From Mediterraneibacter butyricigenes (GTDB lineage Bacteria; Bacillota; Clostridia; Lachnospirales; Lachnospiraceae), in NCBI RefSeq assembly GCF_003574295.1, contig NZ_BHGK01000001.1:2170001-2234000 (forward strand): a stretch of 64,000 nt of DNA. Reading direction: 5' to 3'. Positions 27,201 to 37,402 of the stretch are shown one piece after another. The notes under the pieces were generated by a model that saw nothing but the letters and a program-made list of their open reading frames with translations, did not search any database and was not told the DNA's origin. A program made the position numbers and the translations under genes. The stretch's first letter is position 1. Every line of letters begins with the position of its first letter.

Positions 27201-28198
27201 TATGCGTCCTCCCTGTTCATTAATCTTTTCTTTATTCTTATATCATCTCCAACGAGTCTCAGCATCGTATAACTGCTGGTGATTCGGGAGAATGTTCGCT
27301 CGGTATAAAGATCTGCAAGTGTGTCCAGAGTGATGTTGGTAGAGATCACGGTAGATTTTTTTGAGAGCAGTCTTTCGTTGATACAGGAGAAAAAAGTAGA
27401 GGTGATAAAACTGTTGGTCATCTCCGTACCAAGGTCATCTATAATCAGTAAATCGCAATCGCGAATATATTCATAAATTGCACGGGCATCCGTATCGTCT
27501 TTGTGGAAAGTGATTCGCTCGAAGACTGAGAAAAAGTCGGGAGAGGAAAAGTACAGAACAGAATAGCCCTGATCCATCAGTTCCTTGGCGATACAGTGTG
27601 TCAGAAAGCTCTTCCCGATTCCTACATCCCCATAAAGAAGCAGGTTGGGAGAAGAACCGGAAAAATCAGTTACAAATCCCTGACAGGTCTTCCGTGCATC
27701 CAACATAATGGCACGTGAAGAACGGTTGGTCTTGGGATCTATAAAACTGTCAGAATAATAATTCAGATTGAAGGTAGAAAAATTCTCCTGTGTCAGAACA
27801 GACGTTAAATTGGACTGTTGATACAAGGTCTCTATCATCATCTTCTTCAAACAATGGCAAGGCTGGTTGCCAATATAACCGGTATCTTTGCAGTCTTTGC
27901 AGACATAGACCGGTTCCAGATAATCTTCGGGAAAACCACCGGCTGTTAAAAGGCGTTCCTTTTGTTTGCTCAGAGAATCAAGCGTAGCATGAAGAGAACC
28001 GGTAGAAGATTCTTCCCCGCTTAAGAGTCTGCGACCGTATTGTACGGAGACAGAGGATATTTCATCTTCAACGTGTTTGTATTCCGGTACTTTTCGAATG
28101 ACTTCCTGATAGCGGGAAGTCTGAATGTCGTGGCTTACAAACTGACGCTTTTCATAGATGCGCATGATTGCCTGATACTGTGATGGTTGCAGTCCCAA
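27200..28198 (-). CDS. DnaC/DnaI-like helicase loader ATPase
   Basis: The protein resembles DnaC/DnaI, the AAA+ ATPase that places the replicative helicase on DNA. It has an N-terminal helical region, a zinc knuckle (CKDCKDTGYIGNQPCHC), Walker A (LLYGDVGIGKSFLTH), Walker B (LLIIDDLGTE) and an arginine-finger region SRITSSY. The start is uncertain: a TTG at 28198 has GAAAGGA eight bases upstream and gives 332 residues, while ATGs at 28228 and 28249 have no ribosome site. It lies 85 bases after the dnaD-like gene and overlaps prs by one base. Confidence 0.87.
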   Translation of the reverse strand: MGLQPSQYQAIMRIYEKRQFVSHDIQTSRYQEVIRKVPEYKHVEDEISSVSVQYGRRLLSGEESSTGSLHATLDSLSKQKERLLTAGGFPEDYLEPVYVCKDCKDTGYIGNQPCHCLKKMMIETLYQQSNLTSVLTQENFSTFNLNYYSDSFIDPKTNRSSRAIMLDARKTCQGFVTDFSGSSPNLLLYGDVGIGKSFLTHCIAKELMDQGYSVLYFSSPDFFSVFERITFHKDDTDARAIYEYIRDCDLLIIDDLGTEMTNSFITSTFFSCINERLLSKKSTVISTNITLDTLADLYTERTFSRITSSYTMLRLVGDDIRIKKRLMNREDA

Positions 28199-28283
28199 AA
28201 TGTCAAATCCTTTCGAATGGTAAAACATGAAGTTAAATATTAAAATCATTGAATCATCGAGTCTGATGAATCTTTGAATCTTT

Positions 28284-29387
28284 TCAGTTTGTTTTCAGTA
28301 ACTGAGCTTCCAGAGAATCCATGTCGTAAGCGCGACGCTCAAAGTTGTTCAGGTTCTTGGAAGCAGCGGAAACTGCTTTGGAAGCCTTCTTCTCTGAACG
28401 GGCTTTCTGGAAAGCCTGATCTAACGGAGCGATATCCTGTAAATGTCTGACTCCGCTTTTGGACCATTTGGAAAGAATACGATCTGCGTATTCGAAACTG
28501 GGCTGATGGATTCCGGCGATGGTTCGATCGCAGGCTTCTTTGATAATATCCAGTGTAAATCCATATTCTCCGGTCCATTTCTCGATATAAGCAACCTCAG
28601 AAGCGGCCGGTGCACGGCCTTTGATTCCAAATGCGTTAAGAACGGTGTAGCAGTTCTTGTTGTAGCTGGAGGAGTACATCCTTGCTTCTTCAATCGTTGT
28701 GATCTTGGCCTCAGACCAGGAAAGCGCTACCTTTTGTATGTAATGAATGCTTTTATGACCGTTTTCGACACAGGATGCCAAAAGATAATCAATGATATCG
28801 GCTGACAATCCCAGCTCTTTATAGAAATAAGTAATCGTCTCAATCTCTGTTGCGGTCAGGGTCTTTCCGAGATACTGTTCCGCTATAATGTAGAGATTTT
28901 TCAGTTCCCGCTGTGTCCGGAACGAATTCAGAGGAATCGCTTTGGAACTTCCGGCGGGCTTGTCCGTTGTCGGAACGGCTTCCGGTGCGGAAGCTGTTGA
29001 CGGAACAACCGGAGTTGCTAAGGAACCGGCCGGAACTGCCGGGCTGACAGGAGAACAGATGCGATCCTGCGCGTTCATGCCGGTCGCAGATGCGGTCTTT
29101 TGGAGACAGATGCCGGTAATATTGCCCTCTGCGTCAGAATCCAGAGACAGAAGTCCGTGGGATTCCCAGTAGCGGAATGCGCGGATGATATCGTTCTCTG
29201 TATTGTTCAGGCAGTCGGCGATCCGGCTGATCGACATATCAAAACAGGAATCGTCAAGATGGCGCAGCAAAAAAAGATAAACTTTTACAAATTCGCCATT
29301 GGCCTCCGTCATATAATGGTCGATGAACTCGTTGGAGATCATCGTTGCGTTATTCTGAAATTTATTTCTGATCGTTAATTTTTTCAT
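28284..29387 (-). CDS. DnaD-domain replication initiation protein
   Basis: The 367-residue protein has an N-terminal winged-helix part (SNEFIDHYMTEANGEFVKVYLFLLRHL), a variable Pro/Ala/Ser-rich linker, then two C-terminal DnaB_2/DnaD (PF07261) units, the second containing FEYADRILSKWSKSGV close to the classical YxxxILxxW motif. DnaD and DnaB proteins of Firmicutes remodel origin DNA and help load the helicase together with DnaI. The downstream DnaC-like gene supports this. The rest of the linker shows no motif. Confidence 0.85.
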   Translation of the reverse strand: MKKLTIRNKFQNNATMISNEFIDHYMTEANGEFVKVYLFLLRHLDDSCFDMSISRIADCLNNTENDIIRAFRYWESHGLLSLDSDAEGNITGICLQKTASATGMNAQDRICSPVSPAVPAGSLATPVVPSTASAPEAVPTTDKPAGSSKAIPLNSFRTQRELKNLYIIAEQYLGKTLTATEIETITYFYKELGLSADIIDYLLASCVENGHKSIHYIQKVALSWSEAKITTIEEARMYSSSYNKNCYTVLNAFGIKGRAPAASEVAYIEKWTGEYGFTLDIIKEACDRTIAGIHQPSFEYADRILSKWSKSGVRHLQDIAPLDQAFQKARSEKKASKAVSAASKNLNNFERRAYDMDSLEAQLLKTN

Positions 29388-29481
29388 GAAATGCCACCCT
29401 CTATATTTTATGTGTAAAAGTATTATAGCATTGGCGAGGATGGATAATAAAGAGGGAATTGTCCGCCTCTTTAGGGTTTTT

Positions 29482-29513
29482 TGTAGATAACTTTGTGTGG
29501 AAACTGTGGATAA
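29482..29513 (-). promoter_or_regulatory. Cluster of DnaA-box-like sites ahead of the dnaD-like gene
   Basis: On the minus strand a perfect DnaA box TTATCCACA covers 29513-29505, with a one-mismatch box TTATCTACA at 29490-29482 and a weaker GTTTCCACA between them at 29504-29496. All are in the same orientation, between the murC stop and the promoter region of the helicase-loader genes (a TATAAT lies near 29425-29430 on that strand). Confidence 0.55.
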
Positions 29514-29516
29514 CTT

Positions 29517-30893
29517 TTAGTGAAGCAGGTCTTCGCCCACATTTACAACGTCTCCGGCTCCCATAGTTATCAACAGATCCCCGTGGATACATTTTTCGCG
29601 AAGGAAATCTTCGATGGCTTCAAAGCTCGGAAGATAGGTGGCGTCTGCCCCTAGCTTTTTGATTTCTTCTGCCAGTCCTTCGGAAGAGACTCCGAGGTCA
29701 TCGGTTTCTCTTGCAGCGTAGATATCCGCCAGAACCACATGATCCGCATGGGATAATGCCTCGGCAAATTCACGGAAGAATGCCTTGGTGCGGGTGTAGG
29801 TATGAGGCTGGAATACACACCACAGAGTGTTATGCGGGTAATTCTGTGCAGCTTTTAAGGTAGCAGCGATTTCTGTCGGATGATGTGCATAATCATCAAT
29901 GACAGTGACACCCTGGAAGGTACCTTTATATTCGAATCGTCGGTCTGTTCCGTGGAAGGACAGAAGACCGGCTTTGATGATATCCATGGAAATACCTAAA
30001 AGCTCTGCAGTTGCAATGGAAGCCAGGGCATTGGATACGTTGTGGTTGCCGGGAACAGCCAGTACGATATGGTCTGTGACGGTTCCGTGCTTGATCAAAT
30101 CAAAAGATACGGCACCCTTTTCATCAAAAGTGATGTTGGATGCGCCGTAATCCGCATCGTGGTGAAGACCGTAGGTGACAACGTTACAGGAAAGTCCTTC
30201 GTAGATTTGCGAATAGTTGTCGATATCGGAATTGATCACCAGAGTTCCGTCAGAAGGCAAAAGCGCTGCAAACTGATGGAAAGAATGACGGATATCTTCC
30301 AGATCTTTAAAGAAATCCAGATGATCCTCTTCTATATTTAAAATGACGCTGATCTTCGGGAAAAAGTGAAGAAAGCTGTTGGTGTATTCACAGGCTTCTG
30401 TGATGAAAGTCTGTGAATGTCCCACACGGATATTTCCTCCGATGGCCTGAAGAATGCCACCTACGGAAATGGTTGGATCCTCATCGCCTTCCAGAAGGAT
30501 ATGAGAGATCATAGAAGTGGTGGTCGTCTTTCCGTGGGTTCCGGAAACTGCGATCGGTGTCTTATAGTTGGTCATGAGCTGTCCGAGAAGTTCAGCTCTT
30601 GACAACATCGGAATCTTTCGGGAGACGGCCTCCATCAGTTCCGGGTTTGTTTTATGGATGGCTGCGGTGTAAACCACAACGTCAATATCGTCGGAAATAT
30701 TTTCTGCACGTTGTCCGTAAGAAATCAGGGCACCTTTCTGCGCTAACTGCTTGGTCAACGGAGACTCTTTCATATCAGAACCGGAGATGGCAAATCCCTC
30801 TTCCAGCAGAATCTCTGCCAGTCCGCTCATGCTGATTCCGCCGATTCCGATGAAATGAATGTGGATGGGTTTCTGAAAATCTATCTTGTACAT
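29517..30893 (-). CDS. murC: UDP-N-acetylmuramate-L-alanine ligase
   Basis: MurC adds L-Ala to UDP-MurNAc, the first step of the peptidoglycan stem peptide, in the cytosol. At 458 residues it is the usual length. It has the N-terminal HFIGIGGISMSGLAEILL dinucleotide-like motif, the ATP-binding SGTHGKTTTTSM, the EACEY metal/substrate motif and NxxSNALASIA. The C-terminal domain shows DDYAHHPTEI and FQPHTYTR. AAAGGAAGG precedes the ATG. The gene has its own promoter and a possible weak terminator before the dnaD-like gene. Confidence 0.97.
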   Translation of the reverse strand: MYKIDFQKPIHIHFIGIGGISMSGLAEILLEEGFAISGSDMKESPLTKQLAQKGALISYGQRAENISDDIDVVVYTAAIHKTNPELMEAVSRKIPMLSRAELLGQLMTNYKTPIAVSGTHGKTTTTSMISHILLEGDEDPTISVGGILQAIGGNIRVGHSQTFITEACEYTNSFLHFFPKISVILNIEEDHLDFFKDLEDIRHSFHQFAALLPSDGTLVINSDIDNYSQIYEGLSCNVVTYGLHHDADYGASNITFDEKGAVSFDLIKHGTVTDHIVLAVPGNHNVSNALASIATAELLGISMDIIKAGLLSFHGTDRRFEYKGTFQGVTVIDDYAHHPTEIAATLKAAQNYPHNTLWCVFQPHTYTRTKAFFREFAEALSHADHVVLADIYAARETDDLGVSSEGLAEEIKKLGADATYLPSFEAIEDFLREKCIHGDLLITMGAGDVVNVGEDLLH

Positions 30894-30949
30894 GATACAA
30901 GTTCCTTCCTTTTAAAATTATAGTCATATTTTAGAACGCTTTCCTATAT

Positions 30950-30978
30950 ATTATAACTAGATATGGGAAAAAAACCAA
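30950..30978 (-). promoter_or_regulatory. murC promoter
   Basis: On the minus strand TTGGTT (30978-30973) and TATAAT (30955-30950) are separated by 17 bases, about 57 bases before the murC start. Confidence 0.6.
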
Positions 30979-31101
30979 GTGCCACTTTATTGTATTATTT
31001 AAACAAAAGATGTAAAAAAACGGTGGTTTTTTTGTAAAATATGTTTATTATGATGGAAAGTATGATATAATAAATGCACTAACTAGAAATGAGGTGACGA
31101 C

Positions 31102-32376
31102 ATGATGAAAAAGGAAATGATTGCCATGCTTCTGGCAGGTGGACAAGGCAGTCGCCTGGGAGTACTGACGGCGAAAGTAGCAAAACCGGCAGTTGCATTT
31201 GGCGGCAAGTATCGTATCATTGATTTTCCGCTCAGCAACTGTATTAATTCAGGTGTTGACACCGTGGGCGTTCTGACGCAATATCAACCGCTTCGTCTGA
31301 ACAGCCATATCGGAATCGGAATTCCGTGGGATCTGGATCGCAATGTAGGTGGAGTTTCCATTTTACCGCCCTATGAAAAGAGTGGGAACAGTGAGTGGTA
31401 TACCGGAACAGCCAATGCGATTTACCAGAATCTGAATTACATAGAGACCTTTCATCCGGACTATGTACTGATCCTGTCCGGAGATCATATTTATAAAATG
31501 GATTATGAAGTGATGCTGGATTTCCACAAGGCGAATCAGGCGGATGTGACCATTGCGGCGATGCCGGTTCCGATTGAAGAGGCCAGCCGTTTTGGAATCG
31601 TTGTGACGGATGATGCACATCAGATCAAAGAATTTGAGGAAAAACCGGAGCATCCGAGCAGCAATCTTGCTTCTATGGGAATTTACATTTTCAGTTGGCC
31701 GGTATTAAAGCAGGCACTTCTGGATCTCTCCAAACAGGAGAACTGTGATTTCGGAAAGCATATCATCCCGTACTGTCACGGACAGGACAAGCGAATGTTC
31801 GCTTATGAATACAATGGCTACTGGAAAGATGTGGGAACCTTAAGTTCTTACTGGGAAGCCAATATGGAACTGATCGATATCATTCCGGAATTTAATCTTT
31901 ATGAAGAATTCTGGAAGATTTACACCAATGCTGCCTCTCTTCCGCCGCAGTACATTTCCGGACAGGCTATGGTAGAACGAAGCCTGATCAGCAATGGCTG
32001 TGAGATCTACGGAGAAGTTCGCAATTCTGTGATCGGAGCAGGGGTGACGATTGAAGAGGGCGCGGTTGTCAGAGATTCCATTCTCATGCAGGGCGTGACC
32101 ATCGGAAAAGGATGTGTGGTAGACAAGGCGATTATCGCGGAGGATACGAAGGTCGGAGATCATGTAACGATCGGTATCGGAGGCGAAATTCCAAATAAAG
32201 AAAAACCGGATATTTATAATCATGGTCTGGTTACGATCGGAGAAAATTCCGTGATTCCATCGGGAGTACAGATCGGCAAGAATACTGCCATCAGTGGCGT
32301 GACAACACCGGAAGATTACAAGGACGGAGTTCTTGGAGGCGGAGAAACATTGATAAAGGCAGGTGAAAGATCATGA
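31102..32376 (+). CDS. glgC: Glucose-1-phosphate adenylyltransferase
   Basis: GlgC makes ADP-glucose for glycogen synthesis and is usually the controlled step. The 424-residue protein has the nucleotidyl-transfer motif [13 protein letters not shown], the [15 protein letters not shown] segment, the [12 protein letters not shown] motif, [11 protein letters not shown] and a C-terminal left-handed beta-helix with hexapeptide repeats ([10 protein letters not shown] and so on). GAGGTGACGAC precedes the start (ATG at 31102 or 31105). It overlaps glgD by four bases. Confidence 0.95.
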   Translation: MMKKEMIAMLLAGGQGSRLGVLTAKVAKPAVAFGGKYRIIDFPLSNCINSGVDTVGVLTQYQPLRLNSHIGIGIPWDLDRNVGGVSILPPYEKSGNSEWYTGTANAIYQNLNYIETFHPDYVLILSGDHIYKMDYEVMLDFHKANQADVTIAAMPVPIEEASRFGIVVTDDAHQIKEFEEKPEHPSSNLASMGIYIFSWPVLKQALLDLSKQENCDFGKHIIPYCHGQDKRMFAYEYNGYWKDVGTLSSYWEANMELIDIIPEFNLYEEFWKIYTNAASLPPQYISGQAMVERSLISNGCEIYGEVRNSVIGAGVTIEEGAVVRDSILMQGVTIGKGCVVDKAIIAEDTKVGDHVTIGIGGEIPNKEKPDIYNHGLVTIGENSVIPSGVQIGKNTAISGVTTPEDYKDGVLGGGETLIKAGERS

Positions 32377-33491
32377 GAGCAGTAGGTTTGATCCTTGCTG
32401 GAGGAAACAGCAGGAAAATGCAGGAATTGACAGCAAAGAGAGCAGTGGCAGCGATGCCGGTGGCAGGAAGCTACCGTGCGATTGATTTTGCACTGAGTAA
32501 TATGAGCAATTCTCATATCCAGAAAGTTGCGGTACTGACGCAGTTTAACGCAAGATCACTGAATGAACATCTGAACTCTTCCAAGTGGTGGGATTTCGGA
32601 AGAAAGCAGGGAGGACTTTATGTCTTCAGCCCGACCATTACGGCAGACAATGGATACTGGTATCGGGGAACCGCGGATGCGATCTATCAGAATCTGGATT
32701 TCCTGAAACGGTGTCATGAGCCTTATGTGATCATTACCTCCGGTGATGCCGTCTACAAGATGGATTACAACAAGGTACTGGAATATCATATCGATAAAAA
32801 GGCAGATATTACTGTGGTATGCAAAGATCTTGCACCGGGAGAGGATGCGACCCGTTTCGGTACGGTGCATATGAATGAGAATTTTCGGATTGAAGAGTTT
32901 GAAGAGAAACCGATGGTGGCAAATTCCCGCACAATTTCCACCGGAATCTATATTATCCGCAGACGACTTCTGATCGATCTGATCGAGCATTGTGCGGAGG
33001 AAGACCGATATGATTTTGTAACCGATATTCTGATTCGCTACAAGAATCTGAAAAAGATATACGGTTATAAAATAGAGAACTATTGGAGCAACATCTCGAC
33101 AGTGGAGGATTATTACCGAACCAATATGGATTTCCTCAAGCCTGAGACCAGAAACTATTTCTTTAAAGAGTATCCGGAAGTATTTTCCAGGGTCAGTGAT
33201 CTGCCGCCGGCAAAATACAATCCGGGAGCCGTAGTAAAGAACTGTCTGGTAGGAAGCGGAAGTATCATTAATGGAAATGTTGAGAACTCTGTATTATTTA
33301 AGAGAACATTTGTGGGAAATAATTGCGTGATCAAGAACTCGATTATTTTGAATGATGTATATCTTGGCGACAATACTTACATTGAAAACTGCATCGTGGA
33401 AAGTCGTGGAACAATCAGAGCAAATACACGCCATGTCGGGGAAAACGGCGTGAAGGTTGTTATCGAAAAGAACGAAAGATACGCCTTATAA
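32373..33491 (+). CDS. glgD: GlgD, glucose-1-phosphate adenylyltransferase-like subunit
   Basis: This 372-residue GlgC paralogue keeps the overall fold, [22 protein letters not shown] and a C-terminal beta-helix. The nucleotide-binding loop is altered to [13 protein letters not shown], without the G-S-R-L-x-x-L-T pattern of GlgC. In Firmicutes GlgD forms a heterotetramer with GlgC and raises its activity while having little activity alone. The ATGA overlap with glgC shows tight coupling. Confidence 0.92.
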   Translation: MRAVGLILAGGNSRKMQELTAKRAVAAMPVAGSYRAIDFALSNMSNSHIQKVAVLTQFNARSLNEHLNSSKWWDFGRKQGGLYVFSPTITADNGYWYRGTADAIYQNLDFLKRCHEPYVIITSGDAVYKMDYNKVLEYHIDKKADITVVCKDLAPGEDATRFGTVHMNENFRIEEFEEKPMVANSRTISTGIYIIRRRLLIDLIEHCAEEDRYDFVTDILIRYKNLKKIYGYKIENYWSNISTVEDYYRTNMDFLKPETRNYFFKEYPEVFSRVSDLPPAKYNPGAVVKNCLVGSGSIINGNVENSVLFKRTFVGNNCVIKNSIILNDVYLGDNTYIENCIVESRGTIRANTRHVGENGVKVVIEKNERYAL

Positions 33492-33535
33492 TAGTTCATC
33501 GGAAGATACAGCATGTTGAAAGGAGCTGGGAGGGT

Positions 33536-33826
33536 ATGAAAATCACGGATGTACGCGTAAGGAAAGTTGCAAAAGAGGGGAAGCTGAAAGCAGTGGTTTC
33601 CATTACACTTGATGATGAATTTGTAGTTCATGACATCAAAGTGATTGAGGGAGAAAAGGGATTGTTTATTGCAATGCCCAGTAAGAAAGCGGTAGACGGT
33701 GAGTACCGCGATATTGCACATCCAATCAATTCTTCAACTCGTGAGAAGATTCAGTCGACGATTCTTGTAAAATACGAAGAACTTTTACAGGAAGAACCTG
33801 AAGCAATTGCAATCAACGAACTGTAA
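33536..33826 (+). CDS. spoVG: Septation/regulatory protein SpoVG
   Basis: This 96-residue protein matches SpoVG from the start ([11 protein letters not shown]) through [23 protein letters not shown] and the [14 protein letters not shown] core. SpoVG is a small nucleic-acid-binding regulator that affects sporulation, division and surface genes in Firmicutes. GGAGCTGGGAGG precedes the start. It is followed by a bidirectional terminator. Confidence 0.96.
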   Translation: MKITDVRVRKVAKEGKLKAVVSITLDDEFVVHDIKVIEGEKGLFIAMPSKKAVDGEYRDIAHPINSSTREKIQSTILVKYEELLQEEPEAIAINEL

Positions 33827-33889
33827 GACACGATCGATACGACTTCATAGGGAAAACAGTAAGTTAAGAATGTAAGAGGGAAATGTAAA

Positions 33890-33930
33890 AAAGAGCTGTC
33901 CGCACAGGTTTGCGGGCAGCTCTTTTGGGA
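33890..33930. terminator. Bidirectional terminator, spoVG / RluA-type gene
   Basis: AAAAGAGCTGTCCGCA pairs imperfectly with GCGGGCAGCTCTTTT. T runs follow on the plus strand and the complement of AAAAAA follows on the minus strand, so it can serve both convergent genes. Confidence 0.8.
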
Positions 33931-33956
33931 TTTTTTGAACTGTAACTCTATTTCCA

Positions 33957-34604
33957 TCAGCGAAATGGATCCCATTTGAAAGACAATGCATTCTGAGAAT
34001 GGGGATGCCGGAAGGTCAGACGACAGGCATACAGTCCCAGAGTCTTATGCTGCGGATCCGGTGCTCCGTATTTGGAATCTCCCGCAAGCGGACAGTGGAT
34101 CGCGCTCATCTGTGCACGGATCTGGTGCTGGCGTCCGGTATCAAGAGCGATTTCTGCGATACAACTGGAATCGTCATTGATCTGAACAACGGCATAAGAA
34201 AGACGGGCTAGCTTGGCTCCCGGTGTATCGGCATCACAGACATGCATGATATTTTTGTGTGGATCCTTGACCAGGTAATGCTCCAGAGTTCCCTCCCTTG
34301 GGATGGGAATGCTGCGAAGTTCCGCTAGATAAAATTTTCCGAATGTTTTTTCGCGGATTTGTCGGTTTAAATCTCTTGCGGCTTCTTTTGTCTTGGCGAA
34401 GACCAGAAGACCGGAAGTAGGCTGATCCAGACGGTGGATTACCGCCAGGTAAGGTTCTCCGGAGGATCCGGATTCCTCTGCCAGGTGCTTTTTCAGAAGA
34501 CTGACCATGTCTTCGGCTCCGATTTTTTTGCTCTGTGTTGCGATTCCGGCGGGTTTCACACAGACAATGATATATTTATCTTCGTATATAATTTCAGGGT
34601 TCAT
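33957..34604 (-). CDS. RluA-family RNA pseudouridine synthase
   Basis: This 215-residue enzyme has the catalytic motif HRLDQPTSGLLVFAK (the Asp attacks the uridine), the opening YEDKYIIVCVKPAG and the closing DTGRQHQIRAQM. It lacks an S4 RNA-binding domain, like the short RluA/TruC-type members. It converts specific uridines in rRNA or tRNA; which ones cannot be told from the sequence. Confidence 0.92.
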   Translation of the reverse strand: MNPEIIYEDKYIIVCVKPAGIATQSKKIGAEDMVSLLKKHLAEESGSSGEPYLAVIHRLDQPTSGLLVFAKTKEAARDLNRQIREKTFGKFYLAELRSIPIPREGTLEHYLVKDPHKNIMHVCDADTPGAKLARLSYAVVQINDDSSCIAEIALDTGRQHQIRAQMSAIHCPLAGDSKYGAPDPQHKTLGLYACRLTFRHPHSQNALSFKWDPFR

Positions 34605-34827
34605 AATTCACCATCCGTTTCTTGACTGTTTCTTGACTCATACTTAAAATCTGATTATACTAAATTTAGCTGCCAAAGCATATGAAAGAAAGTGTTCAGC
34701 ACACCTTTTTAAGTTGCAAGGCATCCGAAAGAAGCTGCCGGTGGCAGATTCTGCGGAGTACGAAAATATCGTACAAAAAAGATTATCTTACAAAGAAGAT
34801 ATCTTGTCAATGGAATGGGAGGTTTTC

Positions 34828-36147
34828 ATGGAGAACGGAGATTGGGAACGATTTGGAGAAGAAATTCGAAGATCCGTACAGGACGCTGTAGATTCCTGGG
34901 ATTTCACCCGGTTAAACCAGACGATCACCAATACAATCGATGCGGCCATGCATGGTGGACAGCGGACGTCGCGCGGAGTCGATCCAGTAGGGTTTGATCA
35001 GGATCTTGGTTATAAATATAATGAGACAAAGGAAGCGGGACGAACCGGAAGAGAGAATCATGGTTCCTCATATACGCATACAGATGGAGATACGCACAGA
35101 GACGCATATGGGGAAACCGGAGTGGAACTGTACGGGAAGACCACAGGAGCAAAGGCTGGTGGAATTGCGCTGGCGATCGCCGGCGGTGGCATCGGAATTG
35201 TATTTCTCGGAATGTCACTGATGCTGGCGGTGGTGCAGTTGCTGACAGGAGGGATTGTCAGTGCCGGATTCTGGGCGCTGATCGTGACATTTGGTGTGTT
35301 GTTTCTGGTGGGAACAGGGATTGCAGCCGGAGGCGTGAAAAAGCTGGGGCTGGTAAAACGATTCCGGAATTATCAGAAGATTCTGGGCAGCAGAGAGTAC
35401 TGTGATCTGAAAGAATTGGCGGAACAAACCGGTGAAAAGCCAAAACAGGTCTTAAAAGATGTAAAGAAAATGATTGAGAGCGGATGGTTCAGTCAGGGAA
35501 GACTGGATGCCCAGGAAAAATGTCTGATGCTCAGTGATCAGGCTTACGAACAGTACCGGAGCGTGATGGAGGAATACCGGAAACGTCAGGAAGAAACGAA
35601 AGCAGGCAAAGCAGAATCCGGTGCGACAGCCGGTGCAGCGAAAGATAAGAAAGTGCAGTCAACAGAGGGCGTGACTTCAGAGGAGCGGAAGAAAGATCTG
35701 TCTCCGGAAGTGGAAGCGATTGTCAGAAAAGGGGAAGAATATATCAGGAAGATCCATGCCTGCAATGATGCGATTCCGGGCGAGGAGATTTCCGCAAAGA
35801 TTGCACGGATGGAGATGCTCATCGGCCGAATCTTTGATCGGGTAGAGCAGAATCCTCAGGTCGTGGGAGAGACGCAGAAACTGATGAGTTATTACCTGCC
35901 GACGACGCTGAAATTGTTGGAGGCTTACGAAGAGTTGGATCGTCAGCCGGTACAGGGAGAAAATATTGCAACATCCAAACGGGAGATAGAAGAGACCCTG
36001 GATACGTTGAATACAGCTTTTGAAAAACTGCTGGACAGCCTGTTTCAGGAAACGGCGTGGGATGTATCTTCCGATATTTCTGTGCTGAAAATGATGCTGG
36101 CACAGGAAGGCCTGGGACCGGATGATTTTCAGAAAAAGGAAGAGTGA
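34828..36147 (+). CDS. XpaC-like (5-bromo-4-chloroindolyl phosphate hydrolysis) membrane protein
   Basis: The 439-residue protein has an N-terminal soluble stretch, two membrane segments (~115-160, IALAIAGGGIGIVFLG and FWALIVTFGVLFLVG) and a long C-terminal helical region with charged linkers. The family (PF10112) is named after B. subtilis XpaC and is generally encoded next to TelA, as here. Its biochemical function is unknown; the partnership suggests an envelope stress role. ATG at 34828 follows TGGGAGG; an upstream in-frame start at 34714 would add 38 residues without a ribosome site. Confidence 0.8.
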   Translation: MENGDWERFGEEIRRSVQDAVDSWDFTRLNQTITNTIDAAMHGGQRTSRGVDPVGFDQDLGYKYNETKEAGRTGRENHGSSYTHTDGDTHRDAYGETGVELYGKTTGAKAGGIALAIAGGGIGIVFLGMSLMLAVVQLLTGGIVSAGFWALIVTFGVLFLVGTGIAAGGVKKLGLVKRFRNYQKILGSREYCDLKELAEQTGEKPKQVLKDVKKMIESGWFSQGRLDAQEKCLMLSDQAYEQYRSVMEEYRKRQEETKAGKAESGATAGAAKDKKVQSTEGVTSEERKKDLSPEVEAIVRKGEEYIRKIHACNDAIPGEEISAKIARMEMLIGRIFDRVEQNPQVVGETQKLMSYYLPTTLKLLEAYEELDRQPVQGENIATSKREIEETLDTLNTAFEKLLDSLFQETAWDVSSDISVLKMMLAQEGLGPDDFQKKEE

Positions 36148-36181
36148 CATAGTTTTGACAGATAAAGAACAGGAGAAATTT

Positions 36182-37321
36182 ATGAGCGAAGAATTTAAGG
36201 AATTTGATACAACCCCAACCCTGACGTTGGAACCGTTTGCGGCAGAGGAAAAACAGGAAGTGGCAGCAGTTGCTGCACCGGAAGAACCGGCGTTTGACGA
36301 CAGCATTCTTTCAGAAGAAGAGAAAAAGACGGTGGATGCATTTGCAGCTCAGATCGACCTGACCAATTCTGCCATGATCTTGCAGTACGGTGCAGGAACC
36401 CAGAAAAAGATGGCGGATTTTTCAGAGACAGCTCTGGAAAATGTAAAGACCAAAGATATGGGAGAAGTCGGGGATCTGCTGACTGGTGTGGTCAAAGAGC
36501 TGAAAAACTTTGACGAGGAAGAGGAAAAAGGATTCCGCGGACTGTTTAAAAAGGCTTCGAATAAAGTGGCAACCATGAAGGCAAAATATGCGAAGACAGA
36601 GGCGAATGTAAACCAGATCTGCAAGGTGCTGGAGAATCATCAGGTCCTGCTGATGAAGGATATTGCGCTTTTGGACAAGATGTATGAACTGAATCTTACT
36701 TATTTCAAAGAACTGACCATGTATGTGCTGGCAGGTAAGAAGAAGCTGGCACAGGTACGTACCACAGAGTTGCAGGAACTTCTGCAAAAGGCAGAACAGA
36801 CCGGTCTGGCAGAGGATGCGCAGGCAGCACGAGATCTGGATGCCATGTGTAACCGCTTTGAGAAGAAGCTTCATGATCTGGAGCTGACCAAGACCATCGC
36901 CATGCAGACGGCTCCGCAGATTCGTCTGGTTCAGGGCAATGATACCATGATGGTGGAAAAGATTCAGTCCACGCTGGTGAATACGATTCCGCTGTGGAAG
37001 AGCCAGATGGTTCTGGCTCTCGGAGTGGAACATTCCAGTCAGGCGGCAGCAGCTCAGAGAGAAGTGACAGATATGACCAATGAGCTGCTGAAGAAAAATG
37101 CAGAGAAATTAAAGCTGGCTACCGTGGAAACGGCGAAAGAATCCGAGCGTGGAATCGTAGATATCGAAACTCTGCAGCAGACAAATGCGTCCCTGATCAG
37201 TACCTTCGATGAGGTGATGCAGATTCAGGAAGAGGGACGAAAGAAACGTCTGGAAGCAGAAAATGAAATGTTGCGGATGGAAGGAGAACTTCGGGAGAAG
37301 CTGTTGGAGATTCGAAAGTAA
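36182..37321 (+). CDS. TelA-like toxic anion resistance protein
   Basis: This 379-residue, mostly helical soluble protein matches the TelA/KlaA family (PF05816): it has the AQIDLTNSAMILQYGAGTQKKM opening and, later, NTIPLWKSQMVLALGVEHS and LQQTNASLISTFDEVMQIQEEG. The family was linked to tellurite and lantibiotic resistance; the mechanism is not known. The start is ATG at 36182 after CAGGAG, 34 bases downstream of the XpaC-like gene, which supports one operon. Confidence 0.9.
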   Translation: MSEEFKEFDTTPTLTLEPFAAEEKQEVAAVAAPEEPAFDDSILSEEEKKTVDAFAAQIDLTNSAMILQYGAGTQKKMADFSETALENVKTKDMGEVGDLLTGVVKELKNFDEEEEKGFRGLFKKASNKVATMKAKYAKTEANVNQICKVLENHQVLLMKDIALLDKMYELNLTYFKELTMYVLAGKKKLAQVRTTELQELLQKAEQTGLAEDAQAARDLDAMCNRFEKKLHDLELTKTIAMQTAPQIRLVQGNDTMMVEKIQSTLVNTIPLWKSQMVLALGVEHSSQAAAAQREVTDMTNELLKKNAEKLKLATVETAKESERGIVDIETLQQTNASLISTFDEVMQIQEEGRKKRLEAENEMLRMEGELREKLLEIRK

Positions 37322-37402
37322 GGATTTACGCGGAGCAATCTCTGAACGCGATGATTCGGAAGCGATGACCCGAAATTTGCGGGAAATGATGCAAGGGGAA
37401 GC

